A stretch of 64,000 bases of DNA from Kallipyga massiliensis ph2 (GCF_000311985.1 NZ_HE978585.1:280346-344345), one strand, 5' to 3'. Counted from the stretch's first letter, positions 52,116 to 61,033 are shown. Notes: generated by a model not told the origin, from the letters alone. Numbers and translations: made by a program.

Positions 52116-52152
52116 AAGGCGGCTCTCTTTATACGAGGGAGCCGCCTTTTCC
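52116..52152 (+). terminator. Hairpin terminator after the capsid gene
   Basis: AAGGCGGCTC and GAGCCGCCTT pair with a CTTTATACGAGG loop and are followed by TTCC. It is a strong stem with a short T run, so probably partial termination between capsid and connector genes. Confidence 0.75.
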
Positions 52153-52171
52153 TTGCAGGAAAGGAGGAAGC

Positions 52172-52435
52172 ATGCTGAGCCTTGAAGACGTGAAAAACTA
52201 TCTCCGCGTGGATTTTGACGACGATGACGCACTCATCGAGTCGCTCATACCCTCTGCCACCGAGCTGGTCAAAAACGTGGCACGCACCGAAGACCTCTCT
52301 TCTTTTGAAAACGGGCGCATTGCCGTGCTTTTTACGGTGGCCTATCTCTACGAACACCGAGAAGAAGCCGATCACCATGCGCTCACCTTGACGCTTCGCG
52401 CTCTTCTTTTCGGAGAAAGGCAGGTGAGCTTCTGA
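52172..52435 (+). CDS. Head-tail connector (gp6-like)
   Basis: An 87-residue protein: MLSLEDVKNYLRVDFDDDDALIESLIPSATELVKNV and a long final helix, the common phage gp6/YqbG-like connector that packs around the portal. AAAGGAGGAAGC precedes the start. It is the first gene after the capsid terminator. Confidence 0.85.
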   Translation: MLSLEDVKNYLRVDFDDDDALIESLIPSATELVKNVARTEDLSSFENGRIAVLFTVAYLYEHREEADHHALTLTLRALLFGERQVSF

Positions 52436-52436
52436 T

Positions 52437-52769
52437 ATGGATATCGCTCTTCTCAATGTCACCGTCACCTTCCAAAAAAGAACCGTGGAAAGTGATGCCA
52501 TCGGAAACCAAATCGAAACGTGGAAAGACGACTACACCTGTGCCGCCACCATCTCAGGAGAAGGCGGGCGCGAAGTCTTTATCGCAGCTTCTGAAGTGGA
52601 TAAGGCGGACATGGCGGTGACGGTCAGGTGGTGTAAGAAAACGGCAGCGATGAACACGACAGACTTTCGCATCGTCTTTCAGGGCTGCGCCTACGACATC
52701 GAAAAAATTGACCACCTATCTTTCAGGAAGCGGGCAATCAAGTTTTTCTGCGTAAAGGAGAGAACCTGA
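52437..52769 (+). CDS. Head closure protein (SPP1 gp16-like)
   Basis: A 110-residue protein, mainly beta. VTFQKRTVESDAIGNQIETWKDDYTCAATISGEGGREVF and DMAVTVRWCKKTAAMNTTDFRIVFQGCAYDIEKID are the phage head-tail adaptor pattern (Tyr-Asp-Ile near the end). It closes the head for tail attachment. It lies two bases after the connector stop and overlaps the next ATG. Confidence 0.85.
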   Translation: MDIALLNVTVTFQKRTVESDAIGNQIETWKDDYTCAATISGEGGREVFIAASEVDKADMAVTVRWCKKTAAMNTTDFRIVFQGCAYDIEKIDHLSFRKRAIKFFCVKERT

Positions 52770-53152
52770 TGAGCCGAAAAGTCAAAACCTCCGGCCTTGC
52801 CGATGCCGTGATGGAAGAACTCAACGCCTATGCCAAAACGACAACGGAAGGCATGAAGCAAGCCGTCACCAAAGCGGCAACGACCACCAAAAAAGAAATC
52901 AAGGCGCATGCGCCAAAGAAGCACGGCGACTATCAAAAAAGCTGGACGCAAAAGAAAACTTCCGAGTCCTCCCATGCCTTGCAGGTGACGGTCTACTCTC
53001 GTAACCGCTACCAGCTGGCACACCTCTTGGAACACGGCCACGCCAAACGGAACGGCGGCAGGACGAGGGCAATTCCTCATATCGCTCCCGCCGAGACAAT
53101 CGGTGAGGAGCAGCTTATGAAAGAGATCGAAAGGATGATCAAAGATGGATGA
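52769..53152 (+). CDS. HK97 gp10-like tail protein
   Basis: A 127-residue protein. VTKAATTTKKEIKAHAPKKHGDYQKSWTQKK and QLAHLLEHGHAKRNGGRTRAIPHIAPAE are diagnostic of the HK97 gp10 family, with LLEHGHA characteristic. It belongs to the tail terminator/neck set. Its start shares a base with the preceding stop; its end overlaps the next start. Confidence 0.88.
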   Translation: MSRKVKTSGLADAVMEELNAYAKTTTEGMKQAVTKAATTTKKEIKAHAPKKHGDYQKSWTQKKTSESSHALQVTVYSRNRYQLAHLLEHGHAKRNGGRTRAIPHIAPAETIGEEQLMKEIERMIKDG

Positions 53153-53462
53153 AATCATAGAAATATTGAAAGAGGTCGCGCTTCCCTTTGCCTACGACCA
53201 CTTCGAAGAAGGTCAGGCACCTGATCCGCCCTTTATCTGCTATGTAACGCCGGAGTCGCATAACTTTGCGGCAGACGGTCAGGTGTATTTTCCCGTGAAC
53301 CGCTTTTATCTGGAGCTTTACACCGACAAAAAAGACCGTGCGCTCGAAAAAAGAATCGAAGACCTTCTTATCCGCCACGATCAGTTTTTCGACAAGGCCG
53401 AAGTCTATATCAACGCAGAAGCCCTCTACGAGGTTTCCTATTCATTTGAGCTGAAAGGATGA
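53145..53462 (+). CDS. Probable tail terminator or neck protein
   Basis: A 105-residue protein. Its place between the gp10-like and major tail genes is where tail terminator (gpU-like or DUF3168-like) proteins sit. FPVNRFYLELYTDKKDRALEKRIEDLL and VSYSFEL are compatible with the ferredoxin-like fold of that group. The assignment rests mainly on position. Confidence 0.7.
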   Translation: MDEIIEILKEVALPFAYDHFEEGQAPDPPFICYVTPESHNFAADGQVYFPVNRFYLELYTDKKDRALEKRIEDLLIRHDQFFDKAEVYINAEALYEVSYSFELKG

Positions 53463-53468
53463 TGAAAC

Positions 53469-54068
53469 ATGGCAAATAAAAACAACAAAGTCAAATACAA
53501 CATTAAAAACGTCTATGCCGCCAAGATGGCAGAAACCGTCTCGAACGGCGTATCCACCTTTACGTATGAAACACCAAAACCCATCCCTGGCGCGGTTTCG
53601 CTGTCGCTTGACGCGGAAGGCGAATCTTCTCCCTTTTATGCCGACGGCATTGTCTACTTTAGAACCGTCACCAACAACGGCTACTCCGGTGACCTTGAGA
53701 TCGCACTCATCCCAGAGTGGTTTCGCACCGAGATCCTGCAGGAGACGCTCGATTCCAAAGGCGTGCTGGTCGAAAACTCCAATACCGCAGAGTCCGTGAA
53801 GTTCGCTTTGCTTTTTGAGTTTGACGGCGACATCAAAGCGATCCGCCATGCCTTATATAACTGCACGGCCTCTCGTCCTTCCATCGAGTCGGAAACCAAA
53901 GAAGATACCATTGAGCCGGGAACGGAAACCCTGTCTCTTACCGCAGATCCAAGATCGGACGGCCTTGTCAAAGCCAAGACCGGAGATTCCACCGATGCTG
54001 CAACCTATGCGAACTGGTATAAGGCGGTCTACGTGCCGCAGGCAGGCACACCAGCAGGAGGAAAATAA
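53469..54068 (+). CDS. Major tail tube protein (phi13 type)
   Basis: A 199-residue protein. VKYNIKNVYAAKM, PGAVSLSLDAEGESSPFYADGIVYF and NGYSGDLEIALIPEWFRTEILQETLD are the conserved core of phi13-type major tail proteins of siphophages. The C-terminus (ETLSLTADPRSDGLVKAKT) is typical too. It polymerises into the tail tube. The tail chaperone follows after two bases. Confidence 0.9.
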   Translation: MANKNNKVKYNIKNVYAAKMAETVSNGVSTFTYETPKPIPGAVSLSLDAEGESSPFYADGIVYFRTVTNNGYSGDLEIALIPEWFRTEILQETLDSKGVLVENSNTAESVKFALLFEFDGDIKAIRHALYNCTASRPSIESETKEDTIEPGTETLSLTADPRSDGLVKAKTGDSTDAATYANWYKAVYVPQAGTPAGGK

Positions 54069-54070
54069 CC

Positions 54071-54427
54071 ATGATTGAAAAGACCATTGACGTTTCGGGT
54101 GTACCCGTAAAGTTTCGCTCGTCTGCTGCTATCCCGCGCCTTTACCGAGCCAAGTTCGGACGGGATATTTTTAAAGACTTAGCCAAGCTCGAAAAAAGCT
54201 ATCAGGGCAAGAAAGATAAGGACGGCGGCTTTCCCGTTGAAGACTTAGAGATTTTTGAAAACGTCGCCTACATCATGGCGCTGCATGCAGACAAAAGCGT
54301 GCCCGCTTCCATTGAAGAGTGGCTGGACGGCTTTGAGATGTTTTCCATCTATCAGGTACTTCCTGAAATCCTCTCCCTTTGGGGTGAGAACTTAAAGACG
54401 GAGGTCTCACCAAAAAAAGGCAAATAA
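54071..54427 (+). CDS. Tail assembly chaperone (gpG-like)
   Basis: A 118-residue protein, helical after an N-terminal beta-hairpin: VKFRSSAAIPRLYRAKFGRDIFKDLAKLEK and VAYIMALHADKSVPASIEEWLDGFEMFSIYQVLPEILSLWGENLKT. It ends PKKGK at TAA 54425-54427. It binds the tape measure during tail assembly. A slippery A7 just before the stop lets some ribosomes shift to the next frame, making a longer form. Confidence 0.88.
   Translation: MIEKTIDVSGVPVKFRSSAAIPRLYRAKFGRDIFKDLAKLEKSYQGKKDKDGGFPVEDLEIFENVAYIMALHADKSVPASIEEWLDGFEMFSIYQVLPEILSLWGENLKTEVSPKKGK
54412..54418 (+). promoter_or_regulatory. Programmed -1 frameshift slippery site (A AAA AAA)
   Basis: In the chaperone frame the codons read CCA AAA AAA GGC, so the heptamer A AAA AAA is in register. 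After slipping back one base the frame reads through the chaperone stop without interruption into the reading frame ending at 54606. This is the classical gpG/gpGT arrangement. Confidence 0.8.
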
Positions 54428-54441
54428 GAAGCGAGCGGCCC

Positions 54442-54606
54442 ATGACAACGCCACTTCTTATGCTTCGTGCCTGTCAGATCGGCATTCCCATTACGGACAT
54501 GGATCTCATCTCCATCGGGCTTCTTTTAGACATGTGGACGGAAAAAGCCAACGACTTGGCCACGTACAGGCGGCTTGCCACACAGGAAGATTTTGACAAG
54601 TTTTAA
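54442..54606 (+). CDS. T-domain of the frameshifted tail chaperone (gpGT-like)
   Basis: A 54-residue segment if counted from ATG 54442: MTTPLLMLRACQIGIPITDM, then DLISIGLLLDMWTEKANDL. The -1 frame is open from the A7 at 54412, so the natural product is the 118-residue chaperone plus about 64 residues from frameshifting. No ribosome binding site is seen before 54442. It binds tail tube subunits in the lambda model. Confidence 0.75.
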   Translation: MTTPLLMLRACQIGIPITDMDLISIGLLLDMWTEKANDLATYRRLATQEDFDKF

Positions 54607-54612
54607 GGCATG

Positions 54613-54636
54613 AAAAAACCGCCCTGATCGGGCAGC
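54613..54636 (-). terminator. Terminator of the RelE/RelB module
   Basis: On the minus strand CTGCCC and GGGCGG pair around GATCA and are followed by six T. It lies directly after the toxin stop at 54640, on the boundary with the tail operon. Confidence 0.7.
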
Positions 54637-54639
54637 TTG

Positions 54640-54975
54640 TCAGTCATTCGTTATTTCATTTGCTATGCCTTTTAGGTCTCGTCCGCCATAGACGATACGA
54701 ATGATCGTTACCGTATGTGCCGGCTCGCTGACCGTATAAAAAATGACGTAGTTTTTCACGGGAAGTCTTCTCATATTCATCGCCTTCCACGGTTCATCTT
54801 CCATTAAAGGATGACGCTCAGGAAAGGACGACAGAGACTTTGCCTGCTCACGCAGAAGCTTCGTGAGATGATCCGCAGCAAGAGGAGCTTTCAGTATATA
54901 GGCAATGTAGTCACCGATGCCCAGAAGATCTTCGCGGGCTTTCGGTGAATAGACGACGGAATAGTGCTCACTCAT
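54640..54975 (-). CDS. RelE/ParE-family toxin
   Basis: A 111-residue protein. VVYSPKAREDLLGIGDYIAYILKAPLAADHLTKLL followed by FPERHPLMEDEP and MRRLPVKNYVIFYTVSEPAHTVTIIRIVYGGRDL is the RelE/ParE fold, with the usual R-x-x-x-V-x-x-Y-x-I-x-Y and R-I-x-Y-G-x-R-D. It would be an mRNA interferase or gyrase poison. Its ATG overlaps the antitoxin stop. The pair lies on the opposite strand within the tail genes. Confidence 0.88.
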   Translation of the reverse strand: MSEHYSVVYSPKAREDLLGIGDYIAYILKAPLAADHLTKLLREQAKSLSSFPERHPLMEDEPWKAMNMRRLPVKNYVIFYTVSEPAHTVTIIRIVYGGRDLKGIANEITND

Positions 54976-55277
54976 ACCTGATACTTCCCGGAAAACTCTT
55001 CATCCATTTCATCGGCCGTATAGACACGCCCCGCTTTCAGAGAATCAAGACCCTTATAAAGCTCCGCATCAAGCTCTTCTTTGCTCATACCTCCGATGGC
55101 GGTAGGTGCGGCGTATGGAAGTCGCGGCTCAAAAGGCAGACCTTTTTGTAAAACGACTTGACTGTAAAACATTTGCAGAGCACTGGAAGGCGTAATCCCC
55201 AGAGTGGAAAGGATTCCTTCCGCATTTTCCTTAAGGCTCGTATCAATACGGGCATAAAACGCACTTGTCTTTGCCAT
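54972..55277 (-). CDS. RelB/DinJ-family antitoxin
   Basis: A 101-residue protein from ATG 55277, six to eight bases after AAAGGAGATG. TSAFYARIDTSLKENAEGILSTLGITPSSALQMFYSQVVLQKGLPFEP is the ribbon-helix-helix N-terminus of DinJ/RelB. The C-terminus (SKEELDAELYKGLDSLKAGRVYTADEMDEEF) neutralises the toxin. It is coupled to the toxin by a four-base overlap and probably represses its own promoter. Confidence 0.9.
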   Translation of the reverse strand: MAKTSAFYARIDTSLKENAEGILSTLGITPSSALQMFYSQVVLQKGLPFEPRLPYAAPTAIGGMSKEELDAELYKGLDSLKAGRVYTADEMDEEFSGKYQV

Positions 55278-55300
55278 AAAAATCATCTCCTTTTGAGGAA

Positions 55301-55329
55301 AGTATAGCAAAATTCATCAATTATTGCAA
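55301..55329 (-). promoter_or_regulatory. Promoter and operator of the RelB/RelE module
   Basis: On the minus strand TTGCAA (55329-55324) and TATACT (55306-55301) are separated by 17 bases. The GCTTGCAA block is repeated as a direct repeat (TTGCAAGCATTTGCAAGC, 55324-55341) overlapping the -35 box, as expected for an antitoxin operator. Confidence 0.65.
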
Positions 55330-55363
55330 GCATTTGCAAGCAAATATTTAGAAAGGAGGACAC

Positions 55364-58282
55364 ATGGCCTCACGTATCAAAGGCATCACCGTGGAAATCG
55401 GCGGAGATACCACGGGACTGGATAAAGCCTTAAAACAAGTGAACTCCACCATCCGCACAACGCAGTCCTCCTTAAGAGATGTCAACCGCCTCTTAAAACT
55501 CGATCCGAAAAACACTGAGCTTTTGGCGCAAAAGCAAAAAATGCTGAAAAACGCCATCACAGCAACCAAAGAAAAGCTTGATACCTTAAAGACAGCCCAG
55601 GAACAAGCCAAGGCACAGCTGGAATCGGGAGACCTCGGCCAGGACAAATACGACGCACTGCAGCGTGAGATTGTCGAGACCGAACAAAAGCTTAAAGGCC
55701 TGCAGCAGGAAGCAATCAACACCAACGCAGTCTTTTCCAAGATGGATGCGGCAGGAGCCGCTTTCACCAAAGCGGGTGACGCTATCACGGGCGCGGGGCA
55801 AAAGATCATGCCGGTTTCTCTTGCCGTGGGAGGACTTGGCGCACTGGCGGTCAAGACCGCAGGTGACTTCGATGAAGCGATGTCGAAGGTCTCTGCAATA
55901 TCCGGAGCTACCGGAGAGGACTTTCAGGCCCTGCGCGATAAAGCACGTGAGATGGGCGAAAAGACGAAGTTCTCCGCCACCGACGCGGCTAACGCCATGA
56001 ACTACATGGCGATGGCCGGCTGGAAATCGAAAGACATGATCTCCGGTATTGACGGCATCATGAACCTTGCCGCCGCATCCGGAGAAGATTTAGCCCTCAC
56101 TTCCGATATCGTGACCGATGCCTTAACCGCCTTTGGGCTTTCCGCGAAAGACTCCGGACACTTTGCCGATATCCTCGCCGCGGCGTCGTCCAATGCGAAC
56201 ACCAACGTCTCCATGATGGGTGAAACCTTTAAGTACTGCGCCCCGATTGCAGGAGCCTTGGGCTTTAGCGCTGAAGATACCGCAGAGGCCATCGGCCTTA
56301 TGGCAAACTCCGGGATTAAATCCACACAGGCAGGCACCGCCCTTCGTACCGTCATGACCAACCTCAGCAAGGACTTCACCATTTCAGGAAAATCCATCGG
56401 TGAGGTCACAGTGGCCACGACCAATGCGAATGGTTCCATGCGCTCTCTTTCCGACATCTTGGGCGACTGCCGGGAGGCCTTCTCGGGACTTTCCGAGTCC
56501 GAAAAGGCACAGGCGGCAGAGTCATTAGTCGGAAAGCACGCCATGAGCGGCTTTCTCGCCCTCATGAACGCGGCCCCTGCCGACATCGAAAAGCTGTCTT
56601 CCGCCATCGACAACTGTGACGGCTCGGCAGAAAAGATGGCAGAAACCATGCAGGACAACCTTCCCGGACAGCTCACCATCTTAAAAAGTCAGCTGCAGGA
56701 ACTTGCCATCTCCATCGGTGATGCCTTAATGCCTACGATCCGAAAACTCGTCACCTGGCTTCAAAACTTCGTTGACAAGTTAAACGGCATGGACGAAGGA
56801 ACGCGTAACACCATCATCAAAATCGGACTTTTTATCGCCGCCTTGGGGCCTGCACTGATTGTGATCGGCAAGCTGACCTCATCAATCGGATCGCTTATCA
56901 CGACCTTTTCAAGCGTAGGAAAAGCGGTCACCGGCTTCATGGTCAAGATGGGCGGCATGTCCGGTCTCATGAGCAAAATAGGAGCTGCCATCGGCGGCAT
57001 CTCCGCTCCCGTGGTGGCAGTCGTTGCCATCATCGGCACACTGGTTGCCGCTTTTGTGCATCTGTGGAACACCTCAGAAGGTTTCAGGGATTCCATTATC
57101 GGCACGTGGAACAGCATCAAGGAGGCTTTTTCAAACTTCGCATCCGGCATCACCGAACGCATCAACGCCTTAGGTTTTGACTTTCAGTCCTTCGGCGAGC
57201 TGGTATCTGCCATTTGGAACGGTTTCACCGAGCTTTTGGCGCCGGTATTTGAGAACGCCTTTTCAGCAATTGCCGCGATTTTACAAGGAGCCCTCGACAT
57301 CCTGACGGGCATCTTTGATATTTTCGCAGGGCTTTTTAGCGGCAACTGGAGTCAGCTGTGGAACGGCATCAAGGAAGTCTTCTCCGGCATCTGGACGGCC
57401 ATCTCCGGAATCTTCACGTCTGTCTGGGAAGCTATCAAAGGTGTGACGAACACCGTGCTCTCCTGGTTTGGCACGAACTGGAGCGAGGTTTGGACGGCGA
57501 TCAAGACCTTCTTTGAGAACACCTGGAATGGGATCGTCTCCTTTTTCACCGGCATCTGGGAAGGAATCAAGTCTGTTGTCACGGGAGCTGTAAGTGCTGT
57601 GTCCAACACGGTCTCCTCGGTCTTCACGGCCATCAGCACCACGGCATCCAGTATCTGGAACGGCATCAAAAACATGATTTCCGGTGTGGTAGGTGGGATT
57701 AAGTCAACCGTCTCAAATGTGTTTAACGGCGTGAAGTCTACCGTGACAAATATCTTTAACGGAATCAAGAGCACGGCCACCTCCGTGTGGAACGGCATCA
57801 AGTCCGCTATCACCGCACCGATCGAAGCGGCTAAAAACACCATCAAAGGCATTATCGATAAGATCAAAGGCTTCTTCTCCGGCCTTCACATCGAGCTTCC
57901 GCATATCAAGCTGCCGCATTTTTCGATCTCCGGCGGCTTTTCCATCGTGCCGCCCAGAGTGCCGCACCTTTCCATTGACTGGTACAAGGAAGGCGGAATC
58001 ATGACGAGACCGACGCTTTTCGGCATGAACGGAAGTGCCCTTATGGCGGGAGGCGAAGCGGGATCGGAGGCGATTTTGCCGCTCAAGTCTTTCTACGACA
58101 AGCTCGAAGGCATGCTTGCCGCCCGGGACACAACACTCATGGAAAAGTACCTCGCCATCATCGCCGGAAATTCGGAAAAAGACATCGTACTGGACTCCGG
58201 TGCGCTGGTCGGAGCACTCACACCAAAACTGGATGGAGCACTCGGAAGACGCGCCGCTTACGTAGGAAGGAGGATGAAATGA
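55364..58282 (+). CDS. Tail tape measure protein
   Basis: A 972-residue protein. The N-terminus GITVEIGGDTTGLDKALKQV with a long coiled coil (30-120) and the phage_min_tail domain near 165-480 (GDFDEAMSKVSAISGATGEDFQALRDKAREMGEKTKFSATDAANAMNYMAMAGW) are standard. Middle membrane-like helices (450-560) follow, then W-rich repeats (LWNGIKEVFSGIWTAISGIFTSVWEAIK) and a C-terminal globular end. Its length sets tail length. The strand resumes after the toxin-antitoxin insertion. Confidence 0.93.
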   Translation: MASRIKGITVEIGGDTTGLDKALKQVNSTIRTTQSSLRDVNRLLKLDPKNTELLAQKQKMLKNAITATKEKLDTLKTAQEQAKAQLESGDLGQDKYDALQREIVETEQKLKGLQQEAINTNAVFSKMDAAGAAFTKAGDAITGAGQKIMPVSLAVGGLGALAVKTAGDFDEAMSKVSAISGATGEDFQALRDKAREMGEKTKFSATDAANAMNYMAMAGWKSKDMISGIDGIMNLAAASGEDLALTSDIVTDALTAFGLSAKDSGHFADILAAASSNANTNVSMMGETFKYCAPIAGALGFSAEDTAEAIGLMANSGIKSTQAGTALRTVMTNLSKDFTISGKSIGEVTVATTNANGSMRSLSDILGDCREAFSGLSESEKAQAAESLVGKHAMSGFLALMNAAPADIEKLSSAIDNCDGSAEKMAETMQDNLPGQLTILKSQLQELAISIGDALMPTIRKLVTWLQNFVDKLNGMDEGTRNTIIKIGLFIAALGPALIVIGKLTSSIGSLITTFSSVGKAVTGFMVKMGGMSGLMSKIGAAIGGISAPVVAVVAIIGTLVAAFVHLWNTSEGFRDSIIGTWNSIKEAFSNFASGITERINALGFDFQSFGELVSAIWNGFTELLAPVFENAFSAIAAILQGALDILTGIFDIFAGLFSGNWSQLWNGIKEVFSGIWTAISGIFTSVWEAIKGVTNTVLSWFGTNWSEVWTAIKTFFENTWNGIVSFFTGIWEGIKSVVTGAVSAVSNTVSSVFTAISTTASSIWNGIKNMISGVVGGIKSTVSNVFNGVKSTVTNIFNGIKSTATSVWNGIKSAITAPIEAAKNTIKGIIDKIKGFFSGLHIELPHIKLPHFSISGGFSIVPPRVPHLSIDWYKEGGIMTRPTLFGMNGSALMAGGEAGSEAILPLKSFYDKLEGMLAARDTTLMEKYLAIIAGNSEKDIVLDSGALVGALTPKLDGALGRRAAYVGRRMK

Positions 58283-59019
58283 ACCAAAACATAGGCTTTG
58301 GAGCCACTCTAAACGGCAAACACACGTGGAAGAATTACGGGCTTGTCGTATCCAACACCGACGTGGTCGGTATGCCAAAGCCTAAAACACTCATCGTTGA
58401 GATTCCCGGATCATCCAAGCGCCTCGATCTCACAGAGGCTCTGACGGGACGATGCGAATACGAAGGACGCACGCTCTCCTTTACGCTTGGCGGCATCGGA
58501 AAGATCGAAAGCTGGGCAGGAAGGCTCCGAGCCTTCCTCGACGAAATACATGGAAAGCATGTCAAGGTCATCTTGGACTCCGAGCCGGAATACTACTTTG
58601 AAGGCCGAGCCGAAGTAAAAAACTTTGAGCGCACCCGCGCTTTGGGACAAATTGAGCTGGAGATCGAATGCGATCCGTATAAATGGGAGCTTGCCGCAAG
58701 CGATGAGGATTGGCTTTGGGACTCGTTTAACTTTGAAAGCGGCATCATCCGAGACTATCGGGATGTGAGCGTAAGCTCTTATACCGACCTTCTTGTTCCC
58801 GGATCGCACGTTCCGATGGTGCCGACGTTTCATGTCAGAAACTACCAAGAAACCGAAGGCAGGAAAAACTACGTCTACTCCATCAAGCTGAGAAAGTCGT
58901 GGACGCTTCATGCCGGCACAAATCGTTTCGCCGACCTTGTCATTCCTGAATCCGGCGACACGTTGCGCTTTTTTGGAACTTACACCGTCACCGTATCTGT
59001 GAGAGGAGGAAGCCTTTAA
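58279..59019 (+). CDS. Distal tail protein (Dit-like)
   Basis: A 246-residue protein. TWKNYGLVVSNTDVVGMPKPKTLIVEIPGSSKRLDLTEAL and CEYEGRTLSFTLGGIGKIESWAGRLRAFLDEIHGKHVKVILDSEPEYYFEGRAEVKNFERTRALGQIELEIECDPYKWE match the N-terminal Dit belt domain, with the C-terminal galectin-like part. It forms the hub at the tail tip. It starts within the tape measure stop and ends on the Tal start. Confidence 0.88.
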   Translation: MNQNIGFGATLNGKHTWKNYGLVVSNTDVVGMPKPKTLIVEIPGSSKRLDLTEALTGRCEYEGRTLSFTLGGIGKIESWAGRLRAFLDEIHGKHVKVILDSEPEYYFEGRAEVKNFERTRALGQIELEIECDPYKWELAASDEDWLWDSFNFESGIIRDYRDVSVSSYTDLLVPGSHVPMVPTFHVRNYQETEGRKNYVYSIKLRKSWTLHAGTNRFADLVIPESGDTLRFFGTYTVTVSVRGGSL

Positions 59020-61016
59020 TGTACCAAGTGTTTTTAGATGAGCACGTGCTCTATATACCGGGCGATGATGAGGCTGTTCTTATTGATCCGGTGCTGGAGC
59101 TGGCGCTTGGAAAATCCGGCACATTTTCTGCCCGCGTACCGAAGATCAATCCGCTCTACGAAAAGCTCAAAGCGCTGGATTCCACCGTCCGTGTGGAGCG
59201 TGACGGTGTGGCACTCTTTTACGGCCGCATTTTATCGGTTGAGCGGGACTTTTACGGCACCAAGAGCATCACCTGCGAAGGAGAACTGGCCTTTCTTTTG
59301 GACTCCGTGCAGGAGCCTTCCGAATTTCATGACATCTCACCCCGCGCTTTTCTTGAGACGCTTATTGCCAAGCACAACAATCAGATGGCAAAAGACGGCG
59401 CGCACAATAAGCGCTTCACGGTTGGGCAGGTCACCGTTACCGACCCCAACGACTCGCTTTTCCGCTACACCAACTGGGAGACCACCTTGGATGCCATCAC
59501 CGACAAACTCGTCAAACGCTTGGGCGGCTTTCTTCGTGTGCGCCATGTGGGAGAGGTTCGCTATCTGGACTATCTTGCAGAATCCGATAACACCAACACA
59601 CAGGTGATTGAGTTCGGAGAAAACCTCCTTGACTACACCGACACGCTTTTGGCAGAAGACATCGCTACCCGTGTGATTCCGCTTGGCAAAAGGCTTGAGA
59701 CATCAAGCATTGCCGCGCTTGAGGAATACACCACCATTAAGAGCGTCAACGGTGGCAAGACTTACGTGGAGTCGGCTTCCGCCATTCAAAACTTCGGTAT
59801 CGTCACCAAAACCGTGAGCTTTGAAAATGTCTCTGTACCTGCCAACTTAAAGAAGAAGGCGGAAAACTATCTTAAAGACAGTCAGTTTGCCGATGTCACC
59901 CTGACGCTCACCGCTGTCGATCTGCATCTTGTGCATGCCGATATGGAAGCGATGAAGATTGGAGATCGTATCCGTGTCATCTCGCCGCCTCACGGCATGG
60001 ACAGGTTCTTTCCGCTGACGGAGCTTACGATCGCTTTGGATCACCCTGAATCCTCTACGGTGGTACTTGGAACCGAAGTGAAGGCAGGTCTTTCTGAGCG
60101 AAGCATCAGCGAGAACAAAGAACTGGTCGAGCGCATTGAGCGGCTTCCCACACAGTCCGACACGCTTCGCCTTGCCAAGGATAACGCCACCGCTCTTATC
60201 ACAGCAGCTACGACCGGACACGTCGTGACCCGCAAAAACGAGATTCTCATCATGGACACGGTGGACAAGAATACAGCCAAAAAGGTCTGGCGATGGAACG
60301 CAGGCGGCCTCGGCTATTCCAAGACCGGATACAACGGCTATTACGGCACCGCCATCACGATGAACGGTGCGATTGTGGCCAATTACATCACGACCGGCAC
60401 GCTAAATGCCGATCTGATTCGTGCCGGAACCTTAAAGGACAGAGCCGGGAACATCAGCTGGAACATGAGCACAGGTGCTTTAAGTGCCAAAAGGCTCTCG
60501 GTGAATTCTCCGAACTTTAAGCTCACGACTTATGGGCACCTCACCGCCAAAGGAGCCGATATTGACGGCAGTATCGTTGCTTCTTCCGGGGACACCAAAG
60601 TCCGTGTGGGCTACGGCAAGCTCTCCATCTACTACCAGGACAAAGAACTGGGACTGGTCGGCGGAAACGGCTTTGCCGGCTCCAACACCATTGCAGGCCT
60701 CAACTTTGACCTCGAGCGAACCGGAGATTATATGACATGGGCGGCGCAGCCTGCGGGTGGCGGCAGCTATGAGATGGTTTGGACCTATGCCAGATCATCT
60801 TTCGGAAACTTCTCCGGCGGGATGTTAAATGCCGGATGTGACATCGACATGCACTACAACCGACTGAGAAATGTCAGCTGGCCTGACGGAGCCATTAACG
60901 GAGCCTTTCATTTTGTAAAGATCAATGCCATGAGCAGCGACGGTACGGTCGCCAGCTGGTCAAACGGATGTCGCATGCGGTTTAAAAATGGAATTTTGAT
61001 TGAAGCAACATTTTAA
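59019..61016 (+). CDS. Tail-associated lysin/endopeptidase tail protein (Tal-like)
   Basis: A 665-residue protein. The first 370 residues form the prophage tail hub (gp27-like) domain: LELALGKSGTFSARVPKINPLYEKL, VRVERDGVALFYGRILSVERDFYGTKSITCEGELAFLLDS and IATRVIPLGKRLETS. The part after about 410 (NGYYGTAITMNGAIVANYITTGTLNADLIRAGTLKDRAGNISW) is the usual phage tail fibre-like adhesion segment. I do not see a peptidase motif. The stop is followed by two small genes. Confidence 0.85.
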   Translation: MYQVFLDEHVLYIPGDDEAVLIDPVLELALGKSGTFSARVPKINPLYEKLKALDSTVRVERDGVALFYGRILSVERDFYGTKSITCEGELAFLLDSVQEPSEFHDISPRAFLETLIAKHNNQMAKDGAHNKRFTVGQVTVTDPNDSLFRYTNWETTLDAITDKLVKRLGGFLRVRHVGEVRYLDYLAESDNTNTQVIEFGENLLDYTDTLLAEDIATRVIPLGKRLETSSIAALEEYTTIKSVNGGKTYVESASAIQNFGIVTKTVSFENVSVPANLKKKAENYLKDSQFADVTLTLTAVDLHLVHADMEAMKIGDRIRVISPPHGMDRFFPLTELTIALDHPESSTVVLGTEVKAGLSERSISENKELVERIERLPTQSDTLRLAKDNATALITAATTGHVVTRKNEILIMDTVDKNTAKKVWRWNAGGLGYSKTGYNGYYGTAITMNGAIVANYITTGTLNADLIRAGTLKDRAGNISWNMSTGALSAKRLSVNSPNFKLTTYGHLTAKGADIDGSIVASSGDTKVRVGYGKLSIYYQDKELGLVGGNGFAGSNTIAGLNFDLERTGDYMTWAAQPAGGGSYEMVWTYARSSFGNFSGGMLNAGCDIDMHYNRLRNVSWPDGAINGAFHFVKINAMSSDGTVASWSNGCRMRFKNGILIEATF

Positions 61017-61033
61017 ACATGGAGGATACAGCA

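Noticed and set aside
57352-57867. A 171-codon antisense frame in the tape measure gene
   Set aside because: It is a shadow of the W-rich repeats; composition is biased and there is no start signal.
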